Assembly (NCBI GenBank): GCA_000231825.2
Contig: JH720311.1
Coordinates: 62,001-126,000, forward strand
Direction of reading: 5' to 3'
Source: Tetrahymena elliotti 4EA
Lineage: Eukaryota > Ciliophora > Oligohymenophorea > Hymenostomatida > Tetrahymenidae
Length of the DNA stretch: 64,000 nt
Shown here: positions 1 through 12,100 of the stretch, one piece after another
Position numbering within the stretch: position 1 is the first letter of the stretch
How the letters are laid out: every line of letters starts with the position of its first letter
Notes under the pieces: model-generated
The model's database searches: none
The model's input: the letters and a program-made list of their open reading frames with translations, nothing else
Told to the model about the DNA's origin: nothing
Made by a program: the position numbers and the translations under genes

Positions 1-215
1 TTTCCATCCCTCTTTCCCTTTTTATATATTTAAAAAACTCTAATTCCTATTTAAATTTCTCTCCAAAAGCACAAACGATAACGATTGGTTTTAAAAATTA
101 ATTTATTTTACTTCATTTATTTTTAGAAGATTTTTTAAACATTAAAATGTTTTAATAAAAACTTTTAAAAAGAATATTACAAACAAAAATAAAACATTTT
201 AAATTTGGTATTTAT

Positions 216-402
216 TAATGAATGTCAAGTATTTAATACGAATCATAATAGTATTAATAATAATCTTAAGACTATCTCAGTTTACATAATTTATTTAATT
301 AAATATCATTGATTAATGAATGTAAAGTATTTAACACAAATCTTAATAGTATTAGTATTTAATCTTAAGACTATCTACAAAATTTATTTAATTAAATATC
401 AA
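216..402. repeat. 98-bp tandem duplication at the 3' end of aldo/keto reductase gene 1
   Basis: Two diverged head-to-tail copies, about 216-313 and 314-402, share blocks such as TAATGAATGT, CTTAAGACTATCT and TTATTTAATTAAATATCA. The second copy runs into the last codon and TGA stop of the minus-strand reductase gene at 399-401, so the first copy carries a duplicate of the stop-codon sequence outside the gene. The rest of positions 1-398 is AT-rich 3' flank with no gene visible. Confidence 0.75.
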
Positions 403-1559
403 TTATTCCTGTATTAGTTCTTAACTATTATCTAATCTCTCCTGATTGACTTATTTGGCATGTAAGTTTTATAATCAATACCAATTAAAGGTCTATTTCC
501 TAAGATTTCATCAAGTTCTTTGTTGATTTAAGGAGTTATTTTCTTGGATATTTCGAGTGATTTTACTATATCATCTAGTTATTCGGGTTTACTAGCACTG
601 GTAATTGCTGTAGAGACATCGCGATTTGCTAGGACCCAAGCCATAGCTAATTAAGTTTGAGTACAACCGAGCTTATTTGCTTATTCACTTAGAGCATTAA
701 GTAATTTCAAAAGATTTTCTTTCTTTTACTCAGCAAAATAAGTATCAAAAATTCTTTTTAAGATCATACTGTCTTTGTATTCTTGTAACCTAGAACCTGC
801 AGGGAAAGTTCCATCATTGTATTTTCCAGTTAAGATACCTGCACAAAGAGGACTCCAAACAGTAGAACCCATTTTGTATTTATCAAATAGTCTACCATAT
901 TCTACTTCAAATCTTTCTCTCACTAACATGTTATACTAAGGCTATTCACAAACAGGAGGAATCAAGTTGAATTTAGCACATATTTCTCTTGCTTCAAATA
1001 TTTAGCCACAAGACCATTCAGAAGTTCCCCAATAATGAATGAGCCCTTTATTGAATTTAAATGAATAAATAGATAATTTAATTCATAATATGAAATTTTT
1101 ATATTTACCTTGCTTAATTAAGTCATTGAAAGCATGAATTGTCTCTTCAAGAGGAGTGTCCTCATCAAATCTATGACAAAAGACTATATCCAAATAATCT
1201 AATTGAAGTCTTTTCAAGCTAGCTTTAACACCCTCTATTATGTGTTTACGTGATAAACCAATCTAATTTGCTTTCTAAATTTAAGAAATAAAAGGTGTAA
1301 CCCCCCAAAATATTTTAGAAGAAACAACTAATTCTTATCTAGGAATTCCAAGTTCTTTGAAAGCTTCTCCATATTATATCTCAGCTTCACCAAAACCATA
1401 CGACTCAGCAGTGTCGAAAAAATTAATACCTAAGCTATAAGCTTTTTTAACTATTGAGATCATCTTTTCTTTTTTATCAGGGGTATCACTATTTAAGAAG
1501 TTACCAAGTCCTATAGCAGAGACTTTAATACCAGTATTGCCCAAGAATCTGTATTCCAT
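399..1559 (-). CDS. Aldo/keto reductase, Kv-channel beta-subunit-like (AKR6-type), copy 1
   Basis: Predicted NADPH-dependent oxidoreductase of the (beta/alpha)8-barrel aldo/keto reductase superfamily; the substrate cannot be told. Two exons, 1109-1559 and 399-1045, flank a 63-bp intron (1046-1108; GTAAAT..AAAG). Together they give 1098 bp and 365 residues, with TAA/TAG as Gln and stop TGA at 399-401. The start at 1559 gives [10 protein letters not shown], aligning exactly with copy 2. The catalytic tetrad appears complete: Asp49 and Tyr54 in [12 protein letters not shown], Lys82 in SSKIFW, His129 in [25 protein letters not shown] and STVWSPL match Kv-beta and bacterial YghZ-like members; the family beta subunits usually carry Asn where His129 stands. 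The gene is divergent from copy 2, which lacks the intron. Codons here are mostly A/T-ending, unlike copy 2. The family call is firm; the exact role is inference. Confidence 0.9.
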
Positions 1560-3406
1560 TTTTAAAAAAATGAGTTTGATATATTTTTATTGTTGATATT
1601 TAATCAGTATTTTTACTTTTGTTGTTGTTGTTAATTTACTTATTTTGCTAATTTTCTATTTACTGTATTTAAAAGTAAAAATACTCTCTATATCTGTCTA
1701 TCCTTCCAGAATTCTATCTTAGTAAGTAAGATAAATTAAATTTTAATATCTTTACTTATTAAATTAATTGCTGAGATATCACTAATCTAAATTTTCTAAC
1801 ACAAATCTGATAAATTTTATTTACTAATGTAAATTAATAGACTTTGATGATTATTAATAAATACAAATTGAAGAATTTTAGATTAAAAAAATTTGATTTA
1901 TCAATTTGTTGAGTTATTTAATGTAATGTAATTATTTCCAAAAAACCATAAGAGTCATTTCAATTAATTAATTATATTTATTGTCTTTTCAAAATCGATT
2001 TTTAAGTTTGTATTTCAATCTTAATTTTATTAATTATTATAGACTACATTTTTATGAGATGGATAGACTTTTATTGTTTAATTTTAATAATCAGATAGGC
2101 GTAAGATGAGAATTCTTTTTATATAAATTTACCATTTTAAGATAGGTCCTTTTTTTTCTTTTTTGAAGAAATTATTTCAATAAATAAAATTCCTCAATGA
2201 AATAAATTAATTTAATTTAGCAAAACTTAGAGATTAATTTATCATATGAAACACTCAATTAATTAATTTTTGTAGTTAGGTATGTAAAGAAGATTATATA
2301 TTAAATTTATAACATTTCTTTTCTCATTTGATATTTTTCTTCACTTAAAATTCATGATATCTAATTTTTTCATTTTTTTAAAAACTTTTGAAATTTTTGA
2401 TTATATTTGATATGTTTCGAAGATATATTATTGTGTATTCATAAATGATCCTATAACCAATAAATCAATAAAATACTCTCTTTAGATATTGAAAATAATT
2501 TCTAATGAAAATTAAATAAGCATACTTTTTAAATAATAAGGTATGTAATTTTTTTTCCTTCTTCAACTATTCAATTATTGGATTTTAATTTATGAAAATC
2601 AGTAAATTTTTTTGTTTATTTAGCACAATGTAAAGTGATTAAAAGGAATACTAATAAATATTAATCTTTTCTTAAAATAATTGATATTAAATCATCCTTT
2701 TTTATTTATGAAAAAGAAGTAGAAGAAGAAGAAAATTTCTGTTTAAAATATTATGAAATTGAAAATTTTCCAATTTTAGTCAATATGTTATTCAATTTCT
2801 CAATTAATTTGTGTTTAATATCCTTATTCTTAGTTTTATCCTTCATAATAGAACATCATAGCTCTCAAAAACTGAGTAGGTTTTTTCATCTTTTATTTAA
2901 ATTTCTTATTAAAGAGAATAAAAAAATATTTTTTTTAAATTCTATTAACAATCAATTAGAAAAATAAATTAAAAATATTTTTATTTTTAAATCAAACTAG
3001 AAAATGTAGCTAATTCATTTGTAGAATTGAATGAGTAATTTATATTTAATAGATTGCAAAATAAAAATTGTATTCTGAAGTAAATAAATAGTGCAAGATC
3101 GAATTTTGAGAGAAGAATAAATCTTTCTAATTTTTTTATTGAATAATAATGTCAATATCTTTCGAACTTCTCTACTTTTTTTGACGTCAAATTTAATTAT
3201 TAATTTTTATGAGTGTTTTTTAAATGTAAGAAAAATTCAACTAAAATAATCTTACATTGTAAGAAATCCTTCTAGAAATTAGGCAATATTCTTTAAATTT
3301 GCAATTTTACTAATGAATAATATCAATAATTTATTAATAAAAGAAAAAACAACAATAAATTACAAAAACAACTCTACTTTACAATTTAATTCTTAATTAG
3401 CCAAAA
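1560..3406. other. Divergent promoter spacer between the two reductase genes
   Basis: About 1.85 kb of very AT-rich DNA separates the two start codons and must hold both promoters. The stretch just upstream of 3407 is A-rich (ACAATTTAATTCTTAATTAG then CCAAAA before ATG), as is usual for ciliate starts. A 60-codon open stretch at 2785-2967 is hydrophobic but shows no family resemblance and is not called as a gene. Nothing else was recognised. Confidence 0.6.
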
Positions 3407-4495
3407 ATGGAATATAGATTTTTAGGAAACACCGGTCTTAAGGTCTCTGCAATCGGATTTGGTAACTGGTTGAACAGTGATACTACTGATAGATAACAAA
3501 AAATGATTGAACTCGTCAAGAGAGCTTATAGCCTTGGTATTAATTTCTTTGATACTGCTGAAGTTTATGGATTTGGAGAAGGTGAAATTCAATTCGGAGA
3601 AGCCTTCAAAGCTCTTGGTGCCCCTAGATAAGAATTGGTTATCTCTTCTAAGATTTTCTGGGCTGTCCCTCCTACTTCTGCTGATCTTAAAAAAGTAAAC
3701 TAGATTGGTTTATCTCGTAAGCATATCTTTGAAGGAGTGAAAAACAGTTTGAAGAGACTCCAATTAGACTACTTAGATATTGTCTTCTGTCACAGATTCG
3801 ATGAAGATACTCCCTTAGAAGAAACTGCCAAGGCTTTCAACGACTTGATCTAACAAGGTCTCATTCACTATTGGGGTACTTCAGAATGGTCTGCTAGTGA
3901 AATCTTTGAAGTCAGAGAAGTATGTGCTAAATTAAATCTTGTCCCTCCCATTTCTGAACAACCTCAATACAGCATGATGGTGAGAGATAGATTCGAAGTT
4001 GAATATGGAAGACTTTTTGACAAGTACAGATTGGGAACTACTGTTTGGAGTCCTCTTTGCAGTGGTATCTTGACTGGAAAATACAATGATGGTACATTAC
4101 CTGCCGGTTCAAGATTATAAGAATTTAAAGATAACATTTTCTTGAAGAGGATTTATGACCAATACTTTGCAGATGATAAGAAAGAAAAGCTTTTGAAACT
4201 CCTTAATGGTTTGGCTGATGTTGCTAAAAAGTTGGGATGTTCTTAATCTCAATTAGCTATGGCTTGGGTTCTTGCTAATCATGATGTTTCAACTGCTATT
4301 ACAAGTGCTACTAGACCTGAATAACTTGACGACATTGTTAAATCAGTAGAAGTTGTCAAAAAAATTACCCCTGAAGTTAATAAAGAACTCGATCAAATAT
4401 TAGGCAATAAGCCCTTACCAGGAATGGATATTAAAAATTTCGGACTTAAAAAACACACCAGAAGAGAACTCATGATTATTAAAAATTAATATTGA
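3407..4495 (+). CDS. Aldo/keto reductase, Kv-channel beta-subunit-like (AKR6-type), copy 2
   Basis: Predicted cytosolic NADPH-dependent aldo/keto reductase of 362 residues in one uninterrupted exon of 1089 bp, stop TGA at 4493-4495, with in-frame TAA/TAG read as Gln. It begins [20 protein letters not shown]. The tetrad is Asp49 and Tyr54 ([12 protein letters not shown]), Lys82 ([10 protein letters not shown]) and His129 ([10 protein letters not shown]). [28 protein letters not shown] and [17 protein letters not shown] are all typical of the AKR6/Kv-beta group, whose usual length is 330-370. Codon choice is richer in C-ending codons (GTC, CTC, ATC, TTC, GCC) than copy 1 and than the giant genes, a pattern linked to high expression in Tetrahymena; that link is inference here. 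It lies head to head with copy 1 and converges on giant gene A. No hydrophobic leader or targeting signal is visible. Confidence 0.93.
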
Positions 4496-6152
4496 AAATA
4501 ACTAACTAAATATACAAATAAAATAGTTGATTGATTTTTGTTCTGTCTATCTTTTGTTTTTTTGTTTGTTTTTATAACTAATTTTAATAATCAAAAAAGA
4601 TATTTTATTTCCTGATCTTTTAATTAATCAGATCAATCAATCTCTCTATCAGTATCTTTTTAATAAGATAAATAAAAATTTCAAATCATGTTGAGTCAAT
4701 AAAAAAGATTATTTCTAATTATTTATTATTAATTAATTTTTAAAATTAAAGATAGATCAGAAAAATCAAAAAAATTGTGAAATTAAGAGCTTTAATAAAT
4801 AATTATAATTTTCTAACTAATTCCAATAAATATGAGGCTAATAAGATACTTACTATTTCTTTATAATAAAAGAATCTTAAGTGATAGGGATTACAATTTT
4901 ATTGATGTAAAAATTAAAATTGATAAAAGAAAACTAAGTTTAATAAGTCAGAAATGAATATTTTTTTTATTTATAACTTTTAAAATATTTCAATAAAAAT
5001 ACGCACAAACTTTTATTTTATTTAATATCAAATATTTTTATTTTATTTGTGAGAAAAAAAAAGTTAAAAATTGAAGAAAATATTTGAATAAAATAATTAA
5101 AAATTTAAATAAAGATTAATAATTTATTTAAAAATATTCTTTCAATCTAAAATTTAGTTTAAATAAGTGTTTGAGTGTTATTTATTTATTAAATTTAAAT
5201 TACTTCATTTTTAACATAATTTTAAATCTAAAATTTTAAAGCAACATAACTCTAAATAAATAAATGAAGAAATGTTATTTTAATTAATTTTTACATCTCA
5301 AGTATAAAATAGAATAAATTATTTTTATAAATAATTAACTAATCTAATTGAGAGATATTAGCTGCTTAAAATTTAATAAGGGTACGACTTAGTAAATTTT
5401 TCTTATATCTATTAATTATTTTTCTGATATATAAAACAAGTAAGATTTTTTCTAGAAAGTATGCTTACTTAAAGCAAAAATATAAATTATTAATAAACAA
5501 AATTAAACGAAAAATAATAATTTTTAGATTTTTTTACTCTATGAATCAAAGCTGATCATCAATTAAACAATTTGCATTTCTTAGTATTCTTATGCAAGTA
5601 AAAAAATGAAGCCTTTTACATTAATTTAACTTGAAAAAACCTTTCATATTCGCTTTATCAATCTTAATGATAATTATTTAAATGGTAAAAAGAATATAAA
5701 AAATTTAAATATATATATATATGTTTAGTACCCTAGGGTACTGCCTTTTTCAAGGCTATACACTGAAATTTTAGATATTAATGATTTAATCATTTACTTT
5801 TTAATTTTCTTTGATTTTGTTTTTAGTGAAAGTTTTATTCCTTAAATTTAAATAATATTAAAATATTTATTGAGATAAAATAAATCAGAATGCAATAAAA
5901 AACAAATAGATAGATATTTACTGATTTATGAAAATATTTAGAAATTCAAGCCAAAAATAACACTCATAAACAAATCTGATGAATATTCTATTTTTATCAA
6001 CAAATTTTTGTGGCTAACTTTTCTATTCATTAAGAATAATTTGGAAGAATTCTACAAATATATCCATATTTATGTAAAACTAAAATTAAGTTAAGTAAAA
6101 ATAAATTAATAGATAAACAGACAAAATAAATAGGTAAAAATAATAAATTAAA
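4496..6152. other. AT-rich 3' spacer between reductase copy 2 and giant gene A
   Basis: Convergent 3' ends face each other across 1.66 kb of AT-rich DNA. No open frame with recognisable content was seen. The only local departure from AT-rich sequence is the palindrome and small hairpin around 5727-5757. Confidence 0.6.
5727..5757. other. 16-bp perfect palindrome plus short hairpin in AT-rich spacer
   Basis: AGTACCCTAGGGTACT at 5727-5742 is its own reverse complement. It is followed directly by GCCTT-TTTC-AAGGC (about 5744-5757), which could form a 5-bp stem with a 4-base loop. It is a GC-rich island directly after an (AT)n run. It could be a protein-binding site, a terminator-like structure for either convergent gene, or chance. 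No known small RNA was recognised. Confidence 0.5.
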
Positions 6153-9100
6153 TCATTTTTTAGCTTTCTAAAAATTATTTCCGAAAACTTAGAAAGTATT
6201 TTATTTTATATTTTAAGCAAAATCTTATTCATTTAATTCTTCATTATTTTTTTGCTGCTCTTCTTCTTTTAAATAAATAAAAAAATTGAAAGATATTTTT
6301 TAAGGTATTGTTTATTTATTTACAATTGGCAGCTTAAGAATCTAAAAGAATGCTATTATTTAAATTATCATTGCTCACCATATTATTTATAGGATCTATT
6401 ATTTAATCAGTTACTTTTGCATGTATTTATAAATATCCAGTAGAAGTAATCCTATTTTTACAATAAGAAGAAGATTTTAATTAATATTCAAGTTGAATTA
6501 AATATCAGATTACCTATTGTTGTTTAAGTTTAATTATTCTCTGCTAGTAATAAATAGTTCATTCTAACTATTGATTTATATATTTTATGGAGTACCTAAG
6601 TATTATTCTGGCTCATTTGAATCTCTTTGTGTAAGATTTTGATTAAGAAAGAATAGTTTTATTTTTTTATTTGTAAAATTATTTTTTTAATCCTATTTAT
6701 TTTGGTTCATTTAGACTTCTCTTTTCCTGACTTAAAAACTTTCTATTAAAATAAAAAAAATACTTAATATTTTTATTATTGTAATAAATTACATTTATTT
6801 GGTTAGAAGGCTTGATTATTAGTAACCCTATTTGCAGTCTTAACTAAATTTGTCAATATATTCTATTATACTTAAGTGAATCTATTATTTATTTATTTCT
6901 TTAGTACCTTATTATTTTATAGTTCTTTTTAAATAATTGCTTCTATTAAAACTAAAGATTTAGTTCTAAATAATGAAAGGTATAGTAAAGATTTCTTAAT
7001 TTTATTAAATTTTCTTATAGACCCAAATTATATACTTTTAACAACTTTGACAAAATCAAAAATGTTTGGAAATTTTAACTTTAATTTGTACAGTAAACTT
7101 TGAATAAAATTCTGTTTGGATTTATTTGATGGTACATGCTCAACAAAAGCAAGAAGGACTAGCTTTAAAATGAACATACCATTTATTGTATAAATAAAAA
7201 TAGTAACATATTAACTAAGACTTGGATTAAATTCATAAATTCCTTGATAAAGAAATGTAAGATTGATTGATAATATTGATATAAATATTGACTACTATTC
7301 CAATTAATTTCTTTTATTAGAAATATAGGGACTTTTCTTAGTAGTCATCAAGCTATAAGTAATCAAAACTATATTAACAACAAACGCCTAAAATAATAAA
7401 GAGATAAAGTTTAAATATAATTATTTATAAAAAATAAATTACTCTTATATTAGGGTGTTCAATAAGTAATATTGAGGCTGTCATAATTGATGATTTAAAA
7501 AATAACTTTATTTTATACCAATAATAGTATATTGGTTTGTAATCTTCATAAAGGAAATAGTATTTACTAAGCTAAAACCTCTGAAATTAAGACTTTCTTA
7601 GATATTAGATTCTTTTTAAAATCCAAAAAGGGATTAAAATCACAAATAAGAAAATCAAAGGTAAAACAACAGTCAAGATATATTTAGTATGCCTATCAAA
7701 ATCATAACATGAAATAGTTAAATCAATAGATGCAAATTTTTATGAACCAATTTTTCTGCAACTTAAAGATTGAGACAATGAAGCTACTAAAGAAGGAAAA
7801 TAAAATATATATGTATAAACTAAGCTTGATTGTTTAAATTTCAATAATGGTTTGTAAAAACTTTTTTCATCTTTAAAGCTATTTATGAAATAAAGTAAGA
7901 TCATAACAATCAAAGAACTCATAAGAGATGTTAATAACCTGATTACCCAATACTCAACACCATCAAAGTATTCGAAAGGGAAAATACAATCTAGAGATCC
8001 ATTAGATATTTCAAGGGGATTACCTACAGAAGTAGTACCATAGCTAAAAATTTAAGGTAGATCAAGGTTATATTTATCTAGGATAGATATTACTTAAATA
8101 TGATCTACTAAAGTTTGAGAGAATATCAGTTATTAGAAATTATAAACTGTTTATTAAAAATAAATTAATTTTAATTATCTCCATTATTCACTTGATAATC
8201 TTTACTTGTATTGCTAAGATGTAAAAATCCCATGAATTTAAGATAATAACTTATCAAAACTCTCTCTGATTATTAGATAATTTTTTTCACACTAAAGTTT
8301 AGGTATACGAATTATATAATAAAAAAAATTAAGAAGTTAAACAAAATAATAATCACAGAACCAGAACACTATATGCAATTTGAAGATTAAAGTGCTTTCG
8401 AATACCTCTTTTCCCAAATGTAGCCTTTGAAATCACAGATCTCACAAAGAGGCCCTATATGACCTATCTCACATCCAAACTTTAATTTAAATTAAAAACT
8501 TAAAAAAAATATTTGAAAAAATCCAAAAGAAAAAATAAAAAACAAAAAAATGTATTGACTTTTGATATATTTTTTTGTGGTTAACAACTAAACGGATTTT
8601 TGGAACAAAATACTATTTCATCTGTCATATTATTAGCTCTCCAGTAGCCAGGGAGTAATTCTATACTAGAACCAATACATTTATTAGCACCATTTATACA
8701 CATTTTACAATTTTAATCTGCAGTGTTAAGAGAATATTTTCCATCAGGACATTCTTCACACATAATTTTATCTGTGAAAGAAACTTAAATTTCTCCTACA
8801 AGACATTTTCTAAAGCTCACATTAAATTTATAAGAAATATACTCTTAACCTGTATTTTGTTAAGTAGTCTAAAGATCAAGCTTTATGTTAGATTATATCA
8901 AGAATTAATTGGTCTCTAGAGGTTTAGAAGTAATAATAAAATCAAGATTAAAACCTTTTTCTGAATAAGTTGTAATTGAGCTTCCTTAAACTAACATTTT
9001 ATTATCTGCTACCACCTATAAGTTTAAATTCTCAATTTCTTATTGAAGATTTTTATTAAGGTTTAAATTATCTGTTTGTAAAAATGTAAGGTAGTTACCT

Positions 9101-12100
9101 TCTTCATCTTTTAATTTGATATTACTTAATTTTAAATGATCTCCACTTTTAAAATCTTATATTTTTAATAGATTCTCTTCATTTAAATTGAATTAATATC
9201 CCTAAATTTGTGCTAAATCAATTTCAATCTTACGTAGCTGAGATCCAATATTATTTCCATAAAATACTGCCTGATTTTCCTTTATTAAAGAAGGAAAGGA
9301 GTAATTATAATTTTATAAAAAATTAGGAATGTAAGAATCATAATAAATTCCACCTCCAGCAGCAGACTCATTTTATTTAATTTAGCTATCTTATAGTTTC
9401 AAGTTCACTTTACTTAAGTAGATTGCTCCACCTTTTCCTTTCAAAGCTCTATTTTACTTAAAAACACTTTTATCTATTAGCGATAAAATAGATAATTGAT
9501 CTGAATTCCCTTTAAAGTATAAAGCTCCTCCATAATCTCTTAAACTTTGATTTTTAACAAATTAAGAGTTAATAATCATTGTATTTGCTACATTTATTAA
9601 GTAAATAGATCCTCCTCTTCCTTATTTTGAGATGTTATTAGTAAATTTACAGTCTTAGATAACGAAAGCTTCAACACTATTTAGCAAAAAAACACACCCA
9701 TCAGAAGTGCATTCTATCAGGTTAAACTGAGAAGAGTTTATTGACAAATATTTAGATTTCTCTATCAGAATAAGAGATGTTTATGAATTACAATCATTTA
9801 TTTTAACATCATACATCTAAATAACATTTAAAGATTAACTTATAGTAGAAATTAATGAAATACTACTTTTTTCTAAATAAATTGACTTCAAGTTGATTAT
9901 TTCCTAACTGTTAACTTTAATCAAAAATAAAATTTCAGTTGCAGTGCAAAAATTGCAATCAAAATCAGTAATATTTATACTTAAGCAATTAACATTCATA
10001 AAGTTTTAATTAATTTAATTTAAATTGCTTATCTAAATATCTTACAAAAATATTTATGACGAGTCAATTATTAATTATATGTTATTACTATCTGAAACTT
10101 TTAAATTTGAAATTGAAACAATAATATTTTTATAGAATTAAGTATCTATATATTCTTCAGTTTTTAACAAATTTAATTCATTTTATTTACTATCAGATAT
10201 ATCAACATCTTTTAAGGTTAAATGGTTGCAACCAACTTAATTTAAAAATATCTTTCCATTCAATTAGTTTGTTGTTACATTTTACACTGTAGTGTTGAAA
10301 TTCTAGAATTATTTAATTAAATAATCTTAAAACATAGATTAAATGATTTCTATGTCTTTAACATAAGCTTATTTAATGTAATTCATTATTACAAAATTGA
10401 CAAAGCTTGATTGAGAAATAGTTATTCCTGAAATTAAAATTGATGCTGAATTGGTTATGTTAAAGATAAATCCTGAAATGAATTGGCTATTTATAAATTA
10501 TAAATCTTCAATAATCACAATCTCGCAATTGTTGATTATTATAAAACTGTGGTTTTGTGTCTGAATAAAATTTTAGAAAGTTAAAGTTTTAATATGAAGA
10601 ATTTCTAAATTTTAAAAAAGCAAGCCATTTTTAATTTCTAAAATATTTATGTCATTTAAAAATACATTTTTTAAATTATTTTTAGAATTGACAACAAATT
10701 CTTTTTCTTAAAGAATTCTTAAATTTAAAGAGGAAAGTTCTACTTACTAGATTCTTGTATTATCAAATATAGTATTGTCTATCAACTTTACAGTAGATTT
10801 TTTTTTTGATTGATTTTATTTATCAAGTAAAGAAGAATAGATAATTTTTATTCCTTGAGGATTCAAGTTTTAAATAAGGGGAGGAGGTTGAATTTCTTGA
10901 TTATGGGTCAGTAAAATTTTTTGTAAATGCAATTGTTGATTGGCATATACTAGATTCTACTAAATATATTTTTGTGAGTATAAATCATACTATTTAGATT
11001 CAGATTAAATCCATTAATATGAGCATTAAGTTGAGATACTGTCTAATGAAACATAATATAACACAATATCTCTTACATTTTAGCCTATTATTTCTAAATA
11101 TCTGTTATTATTTTGATCTTGATGAATTGAAAAATTTAATATTTGAAGAAGTTTTACTTCTTTCTAAAATAAAATTAATGGATATAAGTTATTTGATTCA
11201 ATTCCTACTACTTAAAGCATATGGTTTTATATAACTATAAATAAATTTTAGTAATTAATGTAATAAATTCTATTTAAATCAGTAAATGCATGGATAGTTG
11301 GGAAAGATTTTTCTACTGAGAATTTATTGTAAATTTCAAGTTAAGATTCACAATAAGCATATAGATATACCTCATCTGTTAAAATTTTAGTTTAAAGCAA
11401 GCAAGGATTAGCTATGTAAGCCCTTTCTTAAAGTGATTAAGAATATATATATGTAAAGCCTTAATCTCCTACTACATAAATAAGATTTCTTTCTTATTCT
11501 AAATAAATATTCAGTATATTATATTTAACCCTCAGTGAAAATCGTTCAGCTAAATCAGAGCTATTTATAACTTTAATAATAGAGTTAGATTAAATAACAA
11601 CTAGCAATAGATTATTCTTTAAGTCATCATTCATATTTGAATAAATGTTATTATTTTAAAAGCTGTAGTTATTTACATCTTCTGTTTTTACAAATGATAA
11701 TTTTAATACTAAATCTATATCTTCCATCAAGCTTAATTATCTAGAATTTAAAATATTTTATTATTAGTCAAAAGAGTATAAAGTGCCTTATGAGTAATAG
11801 ATTAAAAAACTCCCAGAAATAGTACCTCTATAGTAAGTATTTTTTCCTTAATTTTGATAGATTAAGTTTAAATCTAATTATTTACTATTTTGTGTTTCTT
11901 TTAAGTCTATTTTATATATATCATGAGTGAAATATTCTATTAAATAAAGCCAGTCTGATTGAGAATCATAAAATATATCCCTTACTGATTTATACTACAC
12001 TAATTCTGATATTTTAGATATGGAAATCTCAATAGTATCTACTTTTCCATAAAGAAGATAATCTAGATTTAAGTAAATAAATGAATTATTTTTTGTCTGT

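Noticed and set aside
2785..2967. Hydrophobic 60-codon open frame between the reductase genes
   Set aside because: AT-rich random frames are easily hydrophobic; no homology, no family motif, and it is not the frame of any neighbour.
11019..11234. Plus-strand open frames at 11019, 23341, 35321 and 49566 that resemble one another
   Set aside because: They are antisense shadows of the same conserved part of the giant genes, so their similarity only reflects the paralogy.
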